The notes beneath the pieces are model-generated. The model did not search any database. It saw only the letters and a list, made by a program, of their open reading frames with translations, and had not been told where the DNA came from. From Peredibacter sp045999315 (GTDB taxonomy: Bacteria; Bdellovibrionota; Bacteriovoracia; Bacteriovoracales; Bacteriovoracaceae): a stretch of 64,000 bases of DNA. The stretch lies in NCBI RefSeq assembly GCF_045999315.1, contig NZ_CP174607.1:2294001-2358000 (forward strand). The letters run 5' to 3'. Positions 34,856-42,792 of this stretch are shown in pieces (within the stretch, counting starts at the first letter, position 1; every line of letters begins with the position of its first letter). A program made the position numbers and the translations under genes.

Positions 34856-34864
34856 AAATATCCT

Positions 34865-35647
34865 TTAATTCTTTGTATTCTCGGTAAGAGGGTAAAGCTG
34901 AATGGCGAGCTGATACACCTCTGATCTGTGACCTTCTTCCAAGAGTGCTGCCATCTTGAGACGAAATTCTCTGATGATGGTCTTGGCCTCGGTCAATTTT
35001 TCCGGATTCACTGCGATCGTCACCGTAGAAAAATCACGGAACTCATTTTTCACTGATTTAATTTTCTCGATTCCCATTTCCATGGCCTCGATATGGGACT
35101 TTTGAAGTGCCACGTTCATCACATCTTCAGTTGTGCGAACCCTGCATTGCGCTTTCTCAAGACCATTTTCCCCATGGCGTAGAAGACCGCACTGAAGAAG
35201 ATTGTTAATCACCACATCTGCTCTGAGTTCAGAGATCTTAAACATACGGCTGATCTCAGAAAGAGTTGGTTCAAAGTGAGAAAGATCAAATAGAGTCAGA
35301 ACCGCGTAGTGCTCCCATTCCGCAATCACGTTGAAGTATGATTCACCATCAATCATTAAAGCTTCATCGTGCGTTGGAATTTGAATCGCATCTAAACGAG
35401 TTCTGGTTTTATAAAGACTTTCAAAAAAGAGCGTGCGCTCTTTTGGGCCAAGTTGCATTTTTTCGGCAATCACAACTGAATCGCGCACAGGCATAGGACG
35501 TTTGCCTTTTAATACCAGGCTTAGCGTGGCCGGATGAACACCCAGATCGCGAGCGTAAGCACGCATTGAATAGCGGGGAGAACGTCTCTGAATCTTTGAG
35601 AGTTCATCCTTTATTTTCAGAATGTAGTAGGGTGTAGCCGTTTCCAT
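34865..35647 (-). CDS. TIGR02147-family transcriptional regulator (locus B)
   Basis: A 260-residue TIGR02147 regulator: helix-turn-helix at about residues 22-60 (YSMRAYARDLGVHPATLSLVLKGKRPMPV), second wHTH (AEWEHYAVLTLFDL ... ISRMFKISELRADVVINNLLQCGLL), and the same closing motif as locus A (VYQLAIQLYPLT). ATG 35647 has no clear ribosome site. It heads an operon with two exported proteins, gaps of 9 and 1 bases. A TTGGATACA direct repeat (35689-35720) lies upstream and may be its binding site. Confidence 0.9.
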   Translation of the reverse strand: METATPYYILKIKDELSKIQRRSPRYSMRAYARDLGVHPATLSLVLKGKRPMPVRDSVVIAEKMQLGPKERTLFFESLYKTRTRLDAIQIPTHDEALMIDGESYFNVIAEWEHYAVLTLFDLSHFEPTLSEISRMFKISELRADVVINNLLQCGLLRHGENGLEKAQCRVRTTEDVMNVALQKSHIEAMEMGIEKIKSVKNEFRDFSTVTIAVNPEKLTEAKTIIREFRLKMAALLEEGHRSEVYQLAIQLYPLTENTKN

Positions 35648-35688
35648 GGCGGGAGTTATAGCTCAGAAACTCGTTGAGCGTAACCATT

Positions 35689-35720
35689 TTGGATACAAAC
35701 TGTAACACTAATTGGATACA
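35689..35720. promoter_or_regulatory. Direct repeat upstream of TIGR02147 locus B
   Basis: TTGGATACA at 35689-35697 and again at 35712-35720, a 23-base period (about two helical turns), located 42-73 bases upstream of the regulator start. Candidate operator; unlike locus A it is a direct, not inverted, repeat. Confidence 0.45.
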
Positions 35721-35737
35721 GCTCTAAGTTGTAGTAA

Positions 35738-36340
35738 TTACTGAGAAATGCCCTGGAAATAAATACGTAGTGAATCGTAAAGAGCATCGAAGGCCCGCTT
35801 ATCATTGAGGCCCTTGAGCATCCCGTAGAACCCTTCATGGGCCATCACCACGAAGTGAGCGACCTGACGGGTGTTCATGTCTTTTTTGATGTAGCCCTCT
35901 TTTTGAGCGCGCTTTAACTGCTTATCCATTTCCGAAATCCAGAGATTCAAAGCAATCTGCAAACGCTCATGAAAACCTTCATCAACAGGTGCCATTTCTT
36001 GAACAAGATTATTGAGGGGACACCCGAGTTTCAGTTCTTCGGCCGGTGCTTTTCCAATCAAAGTCTTTAACTGTTTTAAAATTCCTTCGAGAGGATTCTC
36101 GTATTCATTTAATGGATGAATCCAACGTTCGATAATCATCGGTTTAATCACATCATCAACCAGAGCGTAACCAAGATCTAATTTGGTAGGGAAGATGTGA
36201 TAGAAGGCACCTTTCGTAAGTGTGGTCTTCTTAACGATGTCATCAATGCTCACGCCTTGAAAGCCTCGACTAAAAACTTCCATAAAGGCCGCATCTAATA
36301 TTTCTTTTCTGGTTCTTTCCAGATCTCGGGTCTTTTTCAT
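35738..36340 (-). CDS. TetR/AcrR-family repressor
   Basis: A 200-residue TetR regulator with the N-terminal helix-turn-helix (RKEILDAAFMEVFSRGFQGVSIDDIVKKTTLTKGAFYHIFPTKLDL in outline) and a C-terminal ligand domain. ATG 36340 follows AGGA. It is divergent from the SRPBCC/GyrI-like gene, and a perfect 20-bp palindrome overlaps the promoter between them, so it very probably represses that gene and itself until an unknown ligand binds. Confidence 0.93.
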   Translation of the reverse strand: MKKTRDLERTRKEILDAAFMEVFSRGFQGVSIDDIVKKTTLTKGAFYHIFPTKLDLGYALVDDVIKPMIIERWIHPLNEYENPLEGILKQLKTLIGKAPAEELKLGCPLNNLVQEMAPVDEGFHERLQIALNLWISEMDKQLKRAQKEGYIKKDMNTRQVAHFVVMAHEGFYGMLKGLNDKRAFDALYDSLRIYFQGISQ

Positions 36341-36368
36341 AGGGAAATCCTACCAAAATTGCCCCTAC

Positions 36369-36397
36369 TTGACAACATACTAGTTAGTATGTTAATC
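36369..36397 (+). promoter_or_regulatory. TetR operator overlapping a promoter
   Basis: Palindrome AACATACTA-GT-TAGTATGTT at 36374-36393. A -35 TTGACA (36369-36374) overlaps its left edge, and a weak -10 TTAATC (36392-36397) follows after 17 bases. Repressor binding would block RNA polymerase for the plus-strand genes. Confidence 0.8.
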
Positions 36398-36423
36398 TTG
36401 TTTTATCAAATAAGGGGGATCCC

Positions 36424-37386
36424 ATGCTGATGAAGATTGGATTGGGCGTAGTAGCGGTGTTAATTGGATTTCTTGGGTATGTTTCAACTCGAGAAGGTAA
36501 GTTTCAATATGAGAGAAGTGGAGTGATCAATGCTACTCCGGAAAAGATCTTCCCTTATTTAAGTGACTTCAAGTTAGGTGGCCAGTGGTCGCCATTTGAA
36601 CAAGCAGATCCCAACATGAAAAAGACCTTCACTGGAAATGTGATGGAGTTTGAAGGCAACAAAGATGTTGGAGCAGGAAAGCTTGAACTTCTAAAAGTTG
36701 TTCCTAATCAATCAGTCGACATTAAGCTCACGATGTTAAAACCCATCTTTGCTGAAAATTTGGTGCAGTACACTCTGACACCTGAGCAAGGGGGAACACG
36801 TTTTACTTGGATCATGTCTGGTGATGGCGGCTTCATGGGGAAACTTATGAATGTCTTCATGGACTGCGAGAAAATGATAGGTGATCAATTTGTAAAAGGC
36901 ATTGCGAATCTCAAAACAGTCGTGGAGGGGAGCAAAATGAATCTTACAGAAAAACCTGAAATTGTGACTTGGCCGGAAACTCATTATGTCTATATTGAGA
37001 AAACGGGACCCTTTCAAGAAACGGCCCAACCGGCGTGGGAAAATCTTCACAAAAATGTCCCTAATTTAAAATCTGTAAAAGGCTTTATGAGCCTTTATAA
37101 AGTTGATCCACAAATGGTGTACCGAGCAGGGGCCGTTGTGGCCGCCAAACCTGAAAGTCTTCCTTCAGGAATGGCCCATGTAAAGTTTGAAGGCGGAAAA
37201 TATGCCAAGTTCACTCTCGTGGGAGCTTATGAAAATCTTCCCGAGGCAAGCGGTAAAGTTTTTGAAATCATCAAGCGTGATCACATGAATCTTCGTGATG
37301 CCTTCTTTATTGAAAACTATGTGAATGATCCAGCGACAACTCCGGCCGATAAACTAGTGACTGAAATTTTGGTCCCAATTCAATAG
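36424..37386 (+). CDS. SRPBCC plus GyrI-like domain protein
   Basis: A 320-residue two-domain protein. After one N-terminal membrane span (about residues 4-20), a polyketide-cyclase/SRPBCC domain occupies about 25-165 (INATPEKIFPYLSDFKLGGQWSPFEQ), followed by a GyrI-like effector-binding domain (THYVYIEKTGPFQETAQPAWENL). Both domains bind small hydrophobic ligands. GGGGG lies five bases before ATG 36424. It is the first gene of an operon controlled by the divergent TetR repressor, with an AHSA1 protein downstream; detoxification or ligand sequestration is likely. Confidence 0.88.
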   Translation: MLMKIGLGVVAVLIGFLGYVSTREGKFQYERSGVINATPEKIFPYLSDFKLGGQWSPFEQADPNMKKTFTGNVMEFEGNKDVGAGKLELLKVVPNQSVDIKLTMLKPIFAENLVQYTLTPEQGGTRFTWIMSGDGGFMGKLMNVFMDCEKMIGDQFVKGIANLKTVVEGSKMNLTEKPEIVTWPETHYVYIEKTGPFQETAQPAWENLHKNVPNLKSVKGFMSLYKVDPQMVYRAGAVVAAKPESLPSGMAHVKFEGGKYAKFTLVGAYENLPEASGKVFEIIKRDHMNLRDAFFIENYVNDPATTPADKLVTEILVPIQ

Positions 37387-37395
37387 GAAATAACC

Positions 37396-37875
37396 ATGAA
37401 ACTAGATCTTAATCCTGAACTTGATTTAATTATTGAACGCATGACTGATCTTCCAGCATCCGCTATCTGGGACGCTTGGACCAAACCAGAACTCATTAAA
37501 GAATGGTTCTGCCCTCGTCCGTGGAAGACCACTGCTTGTACTATTGACCTTCGTCCCGGTGGTGTGTTTGCGACAACGATGAAAGGCCCTGAGGGAGAAG
37601 AGTTTAGTGGTGCGGGTTGTGTTCTAGAGGTCGTTCCAAATAAAAGATTCGTTTGGACCGATGCTCTTACTCCTGATTACCGTCCATCTGCAAAACCATT
37701 CTTTACTGGGATCATCATGATGGAAGAACTTGACGGTAAAACAAAATATACTGCCATTGCCCGTCATGGAAATATAGAAACAAAAAAGCAGCATCAAGAA
37801 ATGGGATTTGAACAAGGTTGGAACATTGCATTTGATCAACTGGTAGAATTGATGAAAGGTCGACAGAGTAAATGA
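37396..37875 (+). CDS. AHSA1/SRPBCC-domain protein
   Basis: A 159-residue START-like protein of the activator-of-Hsp90-homologue (AHSA1) family: ERMTDLPASAIWDAWTKPELIKEWFCP at the N-terminus and HQEMGFEQGWNIAFDQLVELM at the C-terminus. Members bind small hydrophobic molecules; function is usually unknown. It begins nine bases after the preceding gene and shares its TetR-controlled promoter. Confidence 0.92.
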   Translation: MKLDLNPELDLIIERMTDLPASAIWDAWTKPELIKEWFCPRPWKTTACTIDLRPGGVFATTMKGPEGEEFSGAGCVLEVVPNKRFVWTDALTPDYRPSAKPFFTGIIMMEELDGKTKYTAIARHGNIETKKQHQEMGFEQGWNIAFDQLVELMKGRQSK

Positions 37876-37958
37876 GGTTTTAAACAACGCCTGGAGCTTA
37901 GTTTCGAGAGAGGTGAGAGGCTATAATTTCCGCTGTTAACATGAATCAGGAGGATTTT

Positions 37959-38471
37959 ATGGCCGTAGATTCACGCAAAGAACTTCGTACTCCATCAGAC
38001 CTGGGTGATGATGCTCGGAAGAACATTTCCGCCTCACTCAACGGCCTGCTATCAGACGTATTTGCTCTCTATATGAAGACCAAGAATTTCCATTGGCACG
38101 TGAGTGGCCCTCACTTCCGGGACTTTCACCTAATGTTGGACGAACAGTCGCAGGAAATATTTGAGATGACAGATGATATTGCTGAAAGAGTCCGTAAAGT
38201 GGGTGGCAGAACACTGCGCTCAATTGGTGAAATTGCCAAGAAACAAAGAATTAAAGACAACGATGCGGAGTTTGTTACTCCTCAGGACATGCTGGCCGAA
38301 CTTGCTCAGGACAATCGTCAGCTCGCTTCATATATGCGAGAGATCCATGACATCTGTGATGAGTATCGCGATTTTTCAACTGCGAGCTTATTAGAGAACT
38401 GGATTGATGAAGCGGAAGAAAGAAATTGGTTTTTATTTGAATCGACGAGAAGACTTGGGGCCGAAGGCTAG
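37959..38471 (+). CDS. dps: Dps ferritin-like DNA-protection protein
   Basis: A 170-residue Dps. The inter-subunit ferroxidase ligands are visible in KTKNFHWHVSGPHFRDFHLMLDEQSQEIFEMTDDIAERV (His, Asp, Glu), and the four-helix bundle length fits the family (150-180). Dps oxidises Fe(II) with peroxide, stores iron and coats DNA in stress. ATG 37959 follows AGGAGG five bases upstream; the in-frame ATG 37941 overlaps that site. A strong terminator follows the stop. Confidence 0.94.
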   Translation: MAVDSRKELRTPSDLGDDARKNISASLNGLLSDVFALYMKTKNFHWHVSGPHFRDFHLMLDEQSQEIFEMTDDIAERVRKVGGRTLRSIGEIAKKQRIKDNDAEFVTPQDMLAELAQDNRQLASYMREIHDICDEYRDFSTASLLENWIDEAEERNWFLFESTRRLGAEG

Positions 38472-38479
38472 AGAAAAAG

Positions 38480-38510
38480 AAGTGCGGGTTTTTAGGCCCG
38501 CACTTTGTAT
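38480..38510. terminator. Bidirectional intrinsic terminator after dps
   Basis: Stem AAGTGCGGG/CCCGCACTT (38480-38488 with 38497-38505). T-rich tracts lie on both sides, so it ends dps and the convergent exported-protein gene. Confidence 0.9.
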
Positions 38511-38514
38511 TCAA

Positions 38515-38988
38515 TTACTTTGTAATGAATTTAACAGTCAGATCGCCACCACGAGTAACGTCAGCATCTAGCTTACAGTTACCGTTAAGAAGAAGAGTTG
38601 GCTTCTTGAACACACGAGTTACACCCATAGTTCCACATTCAACTTCACCTTCAGCACCTTGGTAGATTAGCTTGTCATCAACAAGGATTAGGTTATCAAT
38701 TTTTACTGAATCGCTGAAAACAGTCATTGTAGAAGGCATTGGACGGTTTGGTGACCATGGACCGTTCGGGAATGGATAGTTAGTTCCGCCCCAGTATTCC
38801 ATAACTTCTTCAGTTACAAGAATTTTTGCATAAGTTTCTTTTGTATCGAAATCAATTTGGAATTTAGCGAAAGCTGTTGTGCTGATAGAACGAGGAGTTG
38901 TAGCAACTTGAGTATTTAGAACAGTCACTTCAGCAGCGTTAGCGATTGATGTAGCAAGAACTAGAGCAGCGATCATGGTCTTTTTCAT
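38515..38988 (-). CDS. Small exported protein, paralog of the one at 61319
   Basis: A 157-residue exported protein, signal peptide residues 1-18 (cleavage SIANA-AEV). Beta-rich mature part. It is clearly paralogous to the protein at 61319-61783: shared SIKIDNL-like VKIDNLILVDDKLIYQG, VECGTMGVTRVFKKPT, LNGNCKLDAD and the final VKFITK. Two conserved Cys (in CGTMGV and NCKLDAD) probably form a disulfide. ATG 38988 has AGGAG, and the gene is flanked by its own terminator, consistent with strong expression. No named family. Confidence 0.85.
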   Translation of the reverse strand: MKKTMIAALVLATSIANAAEVTVLNTQVATTPRSISTTAFAKFQIDFDTKETYAKILVTEEVMEYWGGTNYPFPNGPWSPNRPMPSTMTVFSDSVKIDNLILVDDKLIYQGAEGEVECGTMGVTRVFKKPTLLLNGNCKLDADVTRGGDLTVKFITK

Positions 38989-39070
38989 AGGTTCTCCTGA
39001 ACTGTGGATTGTTTGATGCCGCTCTTATAGCAACAGTGTGTAGCAGTCGAAAAGTGGGAGTGTAAAAACT

Positions 39071-41077
39071 TCAGCTTCGACGCTGATTAATGAGATTTAA
39101 TAGTTGGGCGGCAGCAGTGGCATCAGATAGGGCCCGGTGATGGTTCGTGAGCTCAATGTTAAAGGTCTGGCACAGGTTTTTAAGCCCATAAGACTCTAGA
39201 CCTGGGTAATATTTTCGCATCCAGGCCTTGGTACAGATGTAGGGCATGACGAATCTTTCTTCTAACCGTGCAAATTCATTTTGAATAAATCCGTAATCAA
39301 AACCCGCATTGTGGGCCACGAAAATACTGCCGTCTAAAAACTCGAGAAATTTTTCCATGATCTCTGAGAAGGTGGGAGCGTTCTTCACCATCTCATTTGT
39401 AATGCCAGTGAACTCTTGGATACTTTGGGGGATAGAGCGTTCAGGATTCACCAGTGTTTGGAAAGTATCTATGACTTGGCCATTTTGAATTTTGACTGCG
39501 CCAATTTCAGTGACTCGATTCCAGCTTGAAAGAGATCCTGTTGTTTCCAGATCCACTACCACATAGATCTGTTCCGGATTAAGTTTATAATTTACCTGAA
39601 GAACTTTGACCTTAAAGCCGACTTTCTCTAGTTGCCTCATTTGCTTAATCTGGGAAGGCCTAAGTGAGTCGCCCTCGGCCTTCACTTCAATAAAGCTGAC
39701 CTCGTTGTTTTCAATGATAAATAAATCTGGAAAGCCCGAGTTCCTTCCGTAAAAGTCTTGGGCCATATAGACGAGCATCTTAAAAATTTTATCCAGCTCC
39801 GCGAATTCGATAAAATCTAAAATGATGTCATCTTCAGCAAAGAGGGCCTTTAAATCTTCTTTAGTGGTTGTTTCAAATTTATTAAAGATTGAAGCTTCAT
39901 GTTTTGTTAAGAACGTTTTCTCTACCAGTTCTGGGGGAGCGTAATCGAATTCCGAGTGCCCTCCGGCCTCAAGCTCCTCCTCAAAGAAGGTCCAAAACAA
40001 CGTGTTCCAGAGATAGTTCTCTGCAAAGTGACCTGATTCATAATGAGCGAGGACCCCAAACTCCGGATGACGATAAAAAGATTCATCAATGGAGAGTGAC
40101 TCGGCGTTTCGAAGAGTTTCCGTGAGAAGGCTCAGGCGCTTTTTCTGGTACTTTCTCTGAAGAAAGTCCTCTGCGAACAGCAGTTCTTCATCATTATTAG
40201 GATCATCCATCATGCGCTCAAGTTCGAGCAGACATTCATCAGTGAATCCGAGCTGGTGAAGGAGGCGCGCCCGATAAGTGGTGGCCGGATAATCTTTGCA
40301 AAGTTTAAGAATTGAAAGTGCGGTTGTTGGATCTTCGGTTTTTTGTGCTGATTTTAATAAAAGCTCCTCTCTTAAAGATTTTGTTTCAACTAAGATGGCC
40401 GGTGGCCAGGTCTCAATTTCTTCTAGAGTAAAAACTCGCTTCAACTGTTTTAAATGAGCGTAGAAGTACTGGGTAAATGCCTCTTCTTTGTTCTTAAACT
40501 TTGCTACAAACTTTCCTTTCTTATTCGATTGGCGAATGCCCAGATCCCGAAGGGTAGGGAGAATGAGTTTGTTTTGAAGTTTTCCAAAGTAAAGAAAGAG
40601 AAGGTAATCAATTTCTTCCTGGCGATTTAAAACCACAATGCGTTCAAGGGGGCCAAGTTCTTTTAAGGTGCAGTTCAAATTGAGTGTGAGTGAAAGAAGC
40701 TCTTCTCGCGAGGCCGATTTTCGAAAAGGAACACTGGCCTTGGAGAGGATTTTTTTGAAGTCGTCTTTCTTGAGCCAATTCAGGAAATCCGGAAGATCTT
40801 GTTCTTTCAGTTCTCGGATGAGATTAAGGCGCGCTAGTTCGTCCCAGTCATAGCTTTCGATCTCTTCATAAACCAGTGACGATTTTTCGAAGATCTTTCC
40901 CGAGCGGTTAATCATGCGAATGAGAAGACACTTTGAATCGTTTGTTAGTTTTTCATAATCGGCCAAGTACAAATGATGATGCTCTTCCATCAAGGAAGAG
41001 TGGTGCTTTTTCACTTCATGAATAAATTCTTCGAAGTGATCTAGGTAGTATTTAGGCGGAAGAACGATATCCGACAT
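39071..41077 (-). CDS. FAN1-like VRR-NUC nuclease fused to DEDDh exonuclease
   Basis: A 668-residue cytoplasmic protein. Residues 1-400 are helical, like the SAP-like and TPR-like regions of bacterial FAN1. About 440-500 is a VRR-NUC nuclease (FYGRNSGFPDLFIIENNEVSFIEVKAEGD, with the PD...EVK catalytic residues). About 505-668 is a DnaQ-type 3'-5' exonuclease: VVDLETTGS (ExoI), VAHNAGFDYGF (ExoII), HRALSDATA (ExoIII, DEDDh). FAN1 unhooks interstrand DNA crosslinks; the added exonuclease could resect the incised end. ATG 41077 follows AAGGA; ATG 41098 in the same frame lacks a site. It is divergent from umuDC. Confidence 0.88.
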   Translation of the reverse strand: MSDIVLPPKYYLDHFEEFIHEVKKHHSSLMEEHHHLYLADYEKLTNDSKCLLIRMINRSGKIFEKSSLVYEEIESYDWDELARLNLIRELKEQDLPDFLNWLKKDDFKKILSKASVPFRKSASREELLSLTLNLNCTLKELGPLERIVVLNRQEEIDYLLFLYFGKLQNKLILPTLRDLGIRQSNKKGKFVAKFKNKEEAFTQYFYAHLKQLKRVFTLEEIETWPPAILVETKSLREELLLKSAQKTEDPTTALSILKLCKDYPATTYRARLLHQLGFTDECLLELERMMDDPNNDEELLFAEDFLQRKYQKKRLSLLTETLRNAESLSIDESFYRHPEFGVLAHYESGHFAENYLWNTLFWTFFEEELEAGGHSEFDYAPPELVEKTFLTKHEASIFNKFETTTKEDLKALFAEDDIILDFIEFAELDKIFKMLVYMAQDFYGRNSGFPDLFIIENNEVSFIEVKAEGDSLRPSQIKQMRQLEKVGFKVKVLQVNYKLNPEQIYVVVDLETTGSLSSWNRVTEIGAVKIQNGQVIDTFQTLVNPERSIPQSIQEFTGITNEMVKNAPTFSEIMEKFLEFLDGSIFVAHNAGFDYGFIQNEFARLEERFVMPYICTKAWMRKYYPGLESYGLKNLCQTFNIELTNHHRALSDATAAAQLLNLINQRRS

Positions 41078-41137
41078 TATTCCTTTTCGACTTCGCATTA
41101 AATGCTCTGTGGGCTCAGTATAACAAATATTCCTCTC

Positions 41138-41165
41138 TTGCGAATACGGAAAATTTACGTAATAT
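41138..41165 (+). promoter_or_regulatory. Promoter of the umuDC operon
   Basis: -35 TTGCGA (41138-41143), 16-base spacer and -10 TAATAT (41160-41165), 20 bases before the umuD start. The palindrome TTACGTAA (41155-41162) overlaps the -10. A repressor site is possible, but it is not a standard LexA box of the CTGT-N8-ACAG type. Confidence 0.55.
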
Positions 41166-41185
41166 TGAATTATTTGGAGGTCTCA

Positions 41186-41554
41186 ATGCTAGATATTAAA
41201 GGAATGACTGGTTTTCCGAGCCCTTGTGCTGAATATGCGGAGGAGGAACTCAGTTGGGAGTCTCGCTATATTGCCAATGAACCGGCCACCTTTCACGTAA
41301 AGATTTCAAGCGATCAGAGGCAGTTTGAGCTTAAAAAGGGCGATCACCTGATTATTGATCGTTCTTTAGACCCTAAGCCGGGGGAACTTGTAGTGGCCGT
41401 GATTAACAATGAATTTAAAATCGCCCAATTTACTCTTGCTGCAAGTGGCGAAGGCATTCTTATGCCCTTTAATAAAAAAGTCGGAGATGTTGAAGCGGAA
41501 GAGGATTTTATTTGGGGAGTTGTATCATCTCTTCATAGGAAATTCCGAGCATGA
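41186..41554 (+). CDS. umuD: UmuD-prime-like protein, catalytic dyad absent
   Basis: A 122-residue UmuD homologue. It aligns with Escherichia coli UmuD from GFPSP (residue 9 here, 25 there) to the end: GFPSPCAEY, GDHLIIDRSLDPKPGELVVAVINNEF. Only eight residues precede GFPSP, so the arm normally removed by RecA-stimulated self-cleavage after Cys24 is missing. The catalytic Ser60 of UmuD corresponds to Gln44 and Lys97 to Ala80, so it cannot cleave. It would be made directly in the active UmuD-prime form for Pol V. ATG 41186 follows GGAGG; the frame upstream has no site. It overlaps umuC by four bases. Confidence 0.88.
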   Translation: MLDIKGMTGFPSPCAEYAEEELSWESRYIANEPATFHVKISSDQRQFELKKGDHLIIDRSLDPKPGELVVAVINNEFKIAQFTLAASGEGILMPFNKKVGDVEAEEDFIWGVVSSLHRKFRA

Positions 41555-42792
41555 CGATTGGTTTGGTAGATTGTAATTCTTTTTATTGCTCATGCGAGCG
41601 CGCATTTAATCCTAAAACTCGTGGACGTCCTATTCTCGTTCTTTCAAATAATGATGGAACGGCGATTGCTTATTCGAGAGAGGCCAAGGCGATTGGATTA
41701 GGAACTGTTTTTGAGCCTTTTTTTGAATTAGAGAAGAGAATCAAAAAAACGAACACCGCAGTTTTTTCTTCGAATTATGCTCTCTATAACAGCATGTCGA
41801 GAAGGGTGATGACCATTCTTGATCGGTACACCAGCGATTTAGAGATTTATTCCGTGGATGAGGCCTTTCTTTCAATGGATGGACATCCTGATTTAATGGC
41901 CCATGCAAAAAAAATTCGAACGGACATTTTAAAATCTACTGGCATCCCTGTCGGTGTTGGTGTTTCTAAAACCAAGGTCCTCGCTAAAATCGCCAACCGA
42001 ATGGCCAAAAAAAATAAGGGCCTTTGGATCATGAACACTGATCGAGAAATTGATGAAACTCTCAAACAATTTCCCGTGAGAGATATTTGGGGAGTTGGAT
42101 CATCTACGGCGGCGAAGTTGGAAAAACTTAAAATCTATACTGCTTACGATTTTAAAATGTTTAAGAACGATAATGTGATTCAGAAAGTTCTGACGAAAAC
42201 CGGTAGAGAGATTCAAGAAGAACTGAGAGGTGTTAGTTGTCTTGCAGTAGAAGAGTTAGAAGACAAGGTCAATATTGCGACGACGCGAAGTTTTGGTAAG
42301 GACACATATAGTAAGGCCGAATTGCGAGAGGCCATTGCGAGTTTTACAACTGTCACGGCGGAAAAGCTCCGCGCTCAAAAGAGCGTTTGTTATGGACTGA
42401 GTGTGTTTATTCATACGAATGCTCACAAAAGCATGGAACAGTACTACGGAAGTGGTCATCATACTTTTATTAGTGGTACCTGTGATACGGTAAAGATGAT
42501 TAAGGCCGCCTGGGAAGTTTTAGATAAGATTTATAAACCAGGAATGGGATACAAGAAGGGTGGAGTTATTCTCAGTCATATCGTTCCTAAGAATGAAAAC
42601 CAGATGGATCTTTTAGGTAGCGAGAGTTCTGACAATGAAAAACTAACGAACGTCATGGACCTTATCAATAATCGCTTTGGCCCTAAAACCATCAAGAGTG
42701 CTGCTTGTGGAATTGAGCACGCCTGGAAGCTTAGGGCCGATTATATTTCTAAACGTTATACAACGAATTGGAACGAGATCTTAACAATATGA
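41551..42792 (+). CDS. umuC: UmuC-type Y-family DNA polymerase (Pol V catalytic subunit)
   Basis: A 413-residue translesion polymerase. Catalytic acids are visible in GLVDCNSFYCSCER (Asp7) and IYSVDEAFLSM (Asp103, Glu104). The helix-hairpin-helix region (FPVRDIWGVGSSTAAKLEKL), little finger, and a C-terminal QMDLLG, a likely beta-clamp-binding motif, follow. It copies damaged DNA together with UmuD-prime and RecA. ATG 41551 overlaps the umuD stop as ATGA, coupling synthesis. Its last 44 bases overlap the convergent MFS gene. Confidence 0.96.
   Translation: MTIGLVDCNSFYCSCERAFNPKTRGRPILVLSNNDGTAIAYSREAKAIGLGTVFEPFFELEKRIKKTNTAVFSSNYALYNSMSRRVMTILDRYTSDLEIYSVDEAFLSMDGHPDLMAHAKKIRTDILKSTGIPVGVGVSKTKVLAKIANRMAKKNKGLWIMNTDREIDETLKQFPVRDIWGVGSSTAAKLEKLKIYTAYDFKMFKNDNVIQKVLTKTGREIQEELRGVSCLAVEELEDKVNIATTRSFGKDTYSKAELREAIASFTTVTAEKLRAQKSVCYGLSVFIHTNAHKSMEQYYGSGHHTFISGTCDTVKMIKAAWEVLDKIYKPGMGYKKGGVILSHIVPKNENQMDLLGSESSDNEKLTNVMDLINNRFGPKTIKSAACGIEHAWKLRADYISKRYTTNWNEILTI

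Noticed and set aside
41155..41162. LexA box upstream of umuDC
   Set aside because: TTACGTAA is palindromic but has no spacer and does not match the LexA motifs I know; kept only as an unspecified operator candidate.
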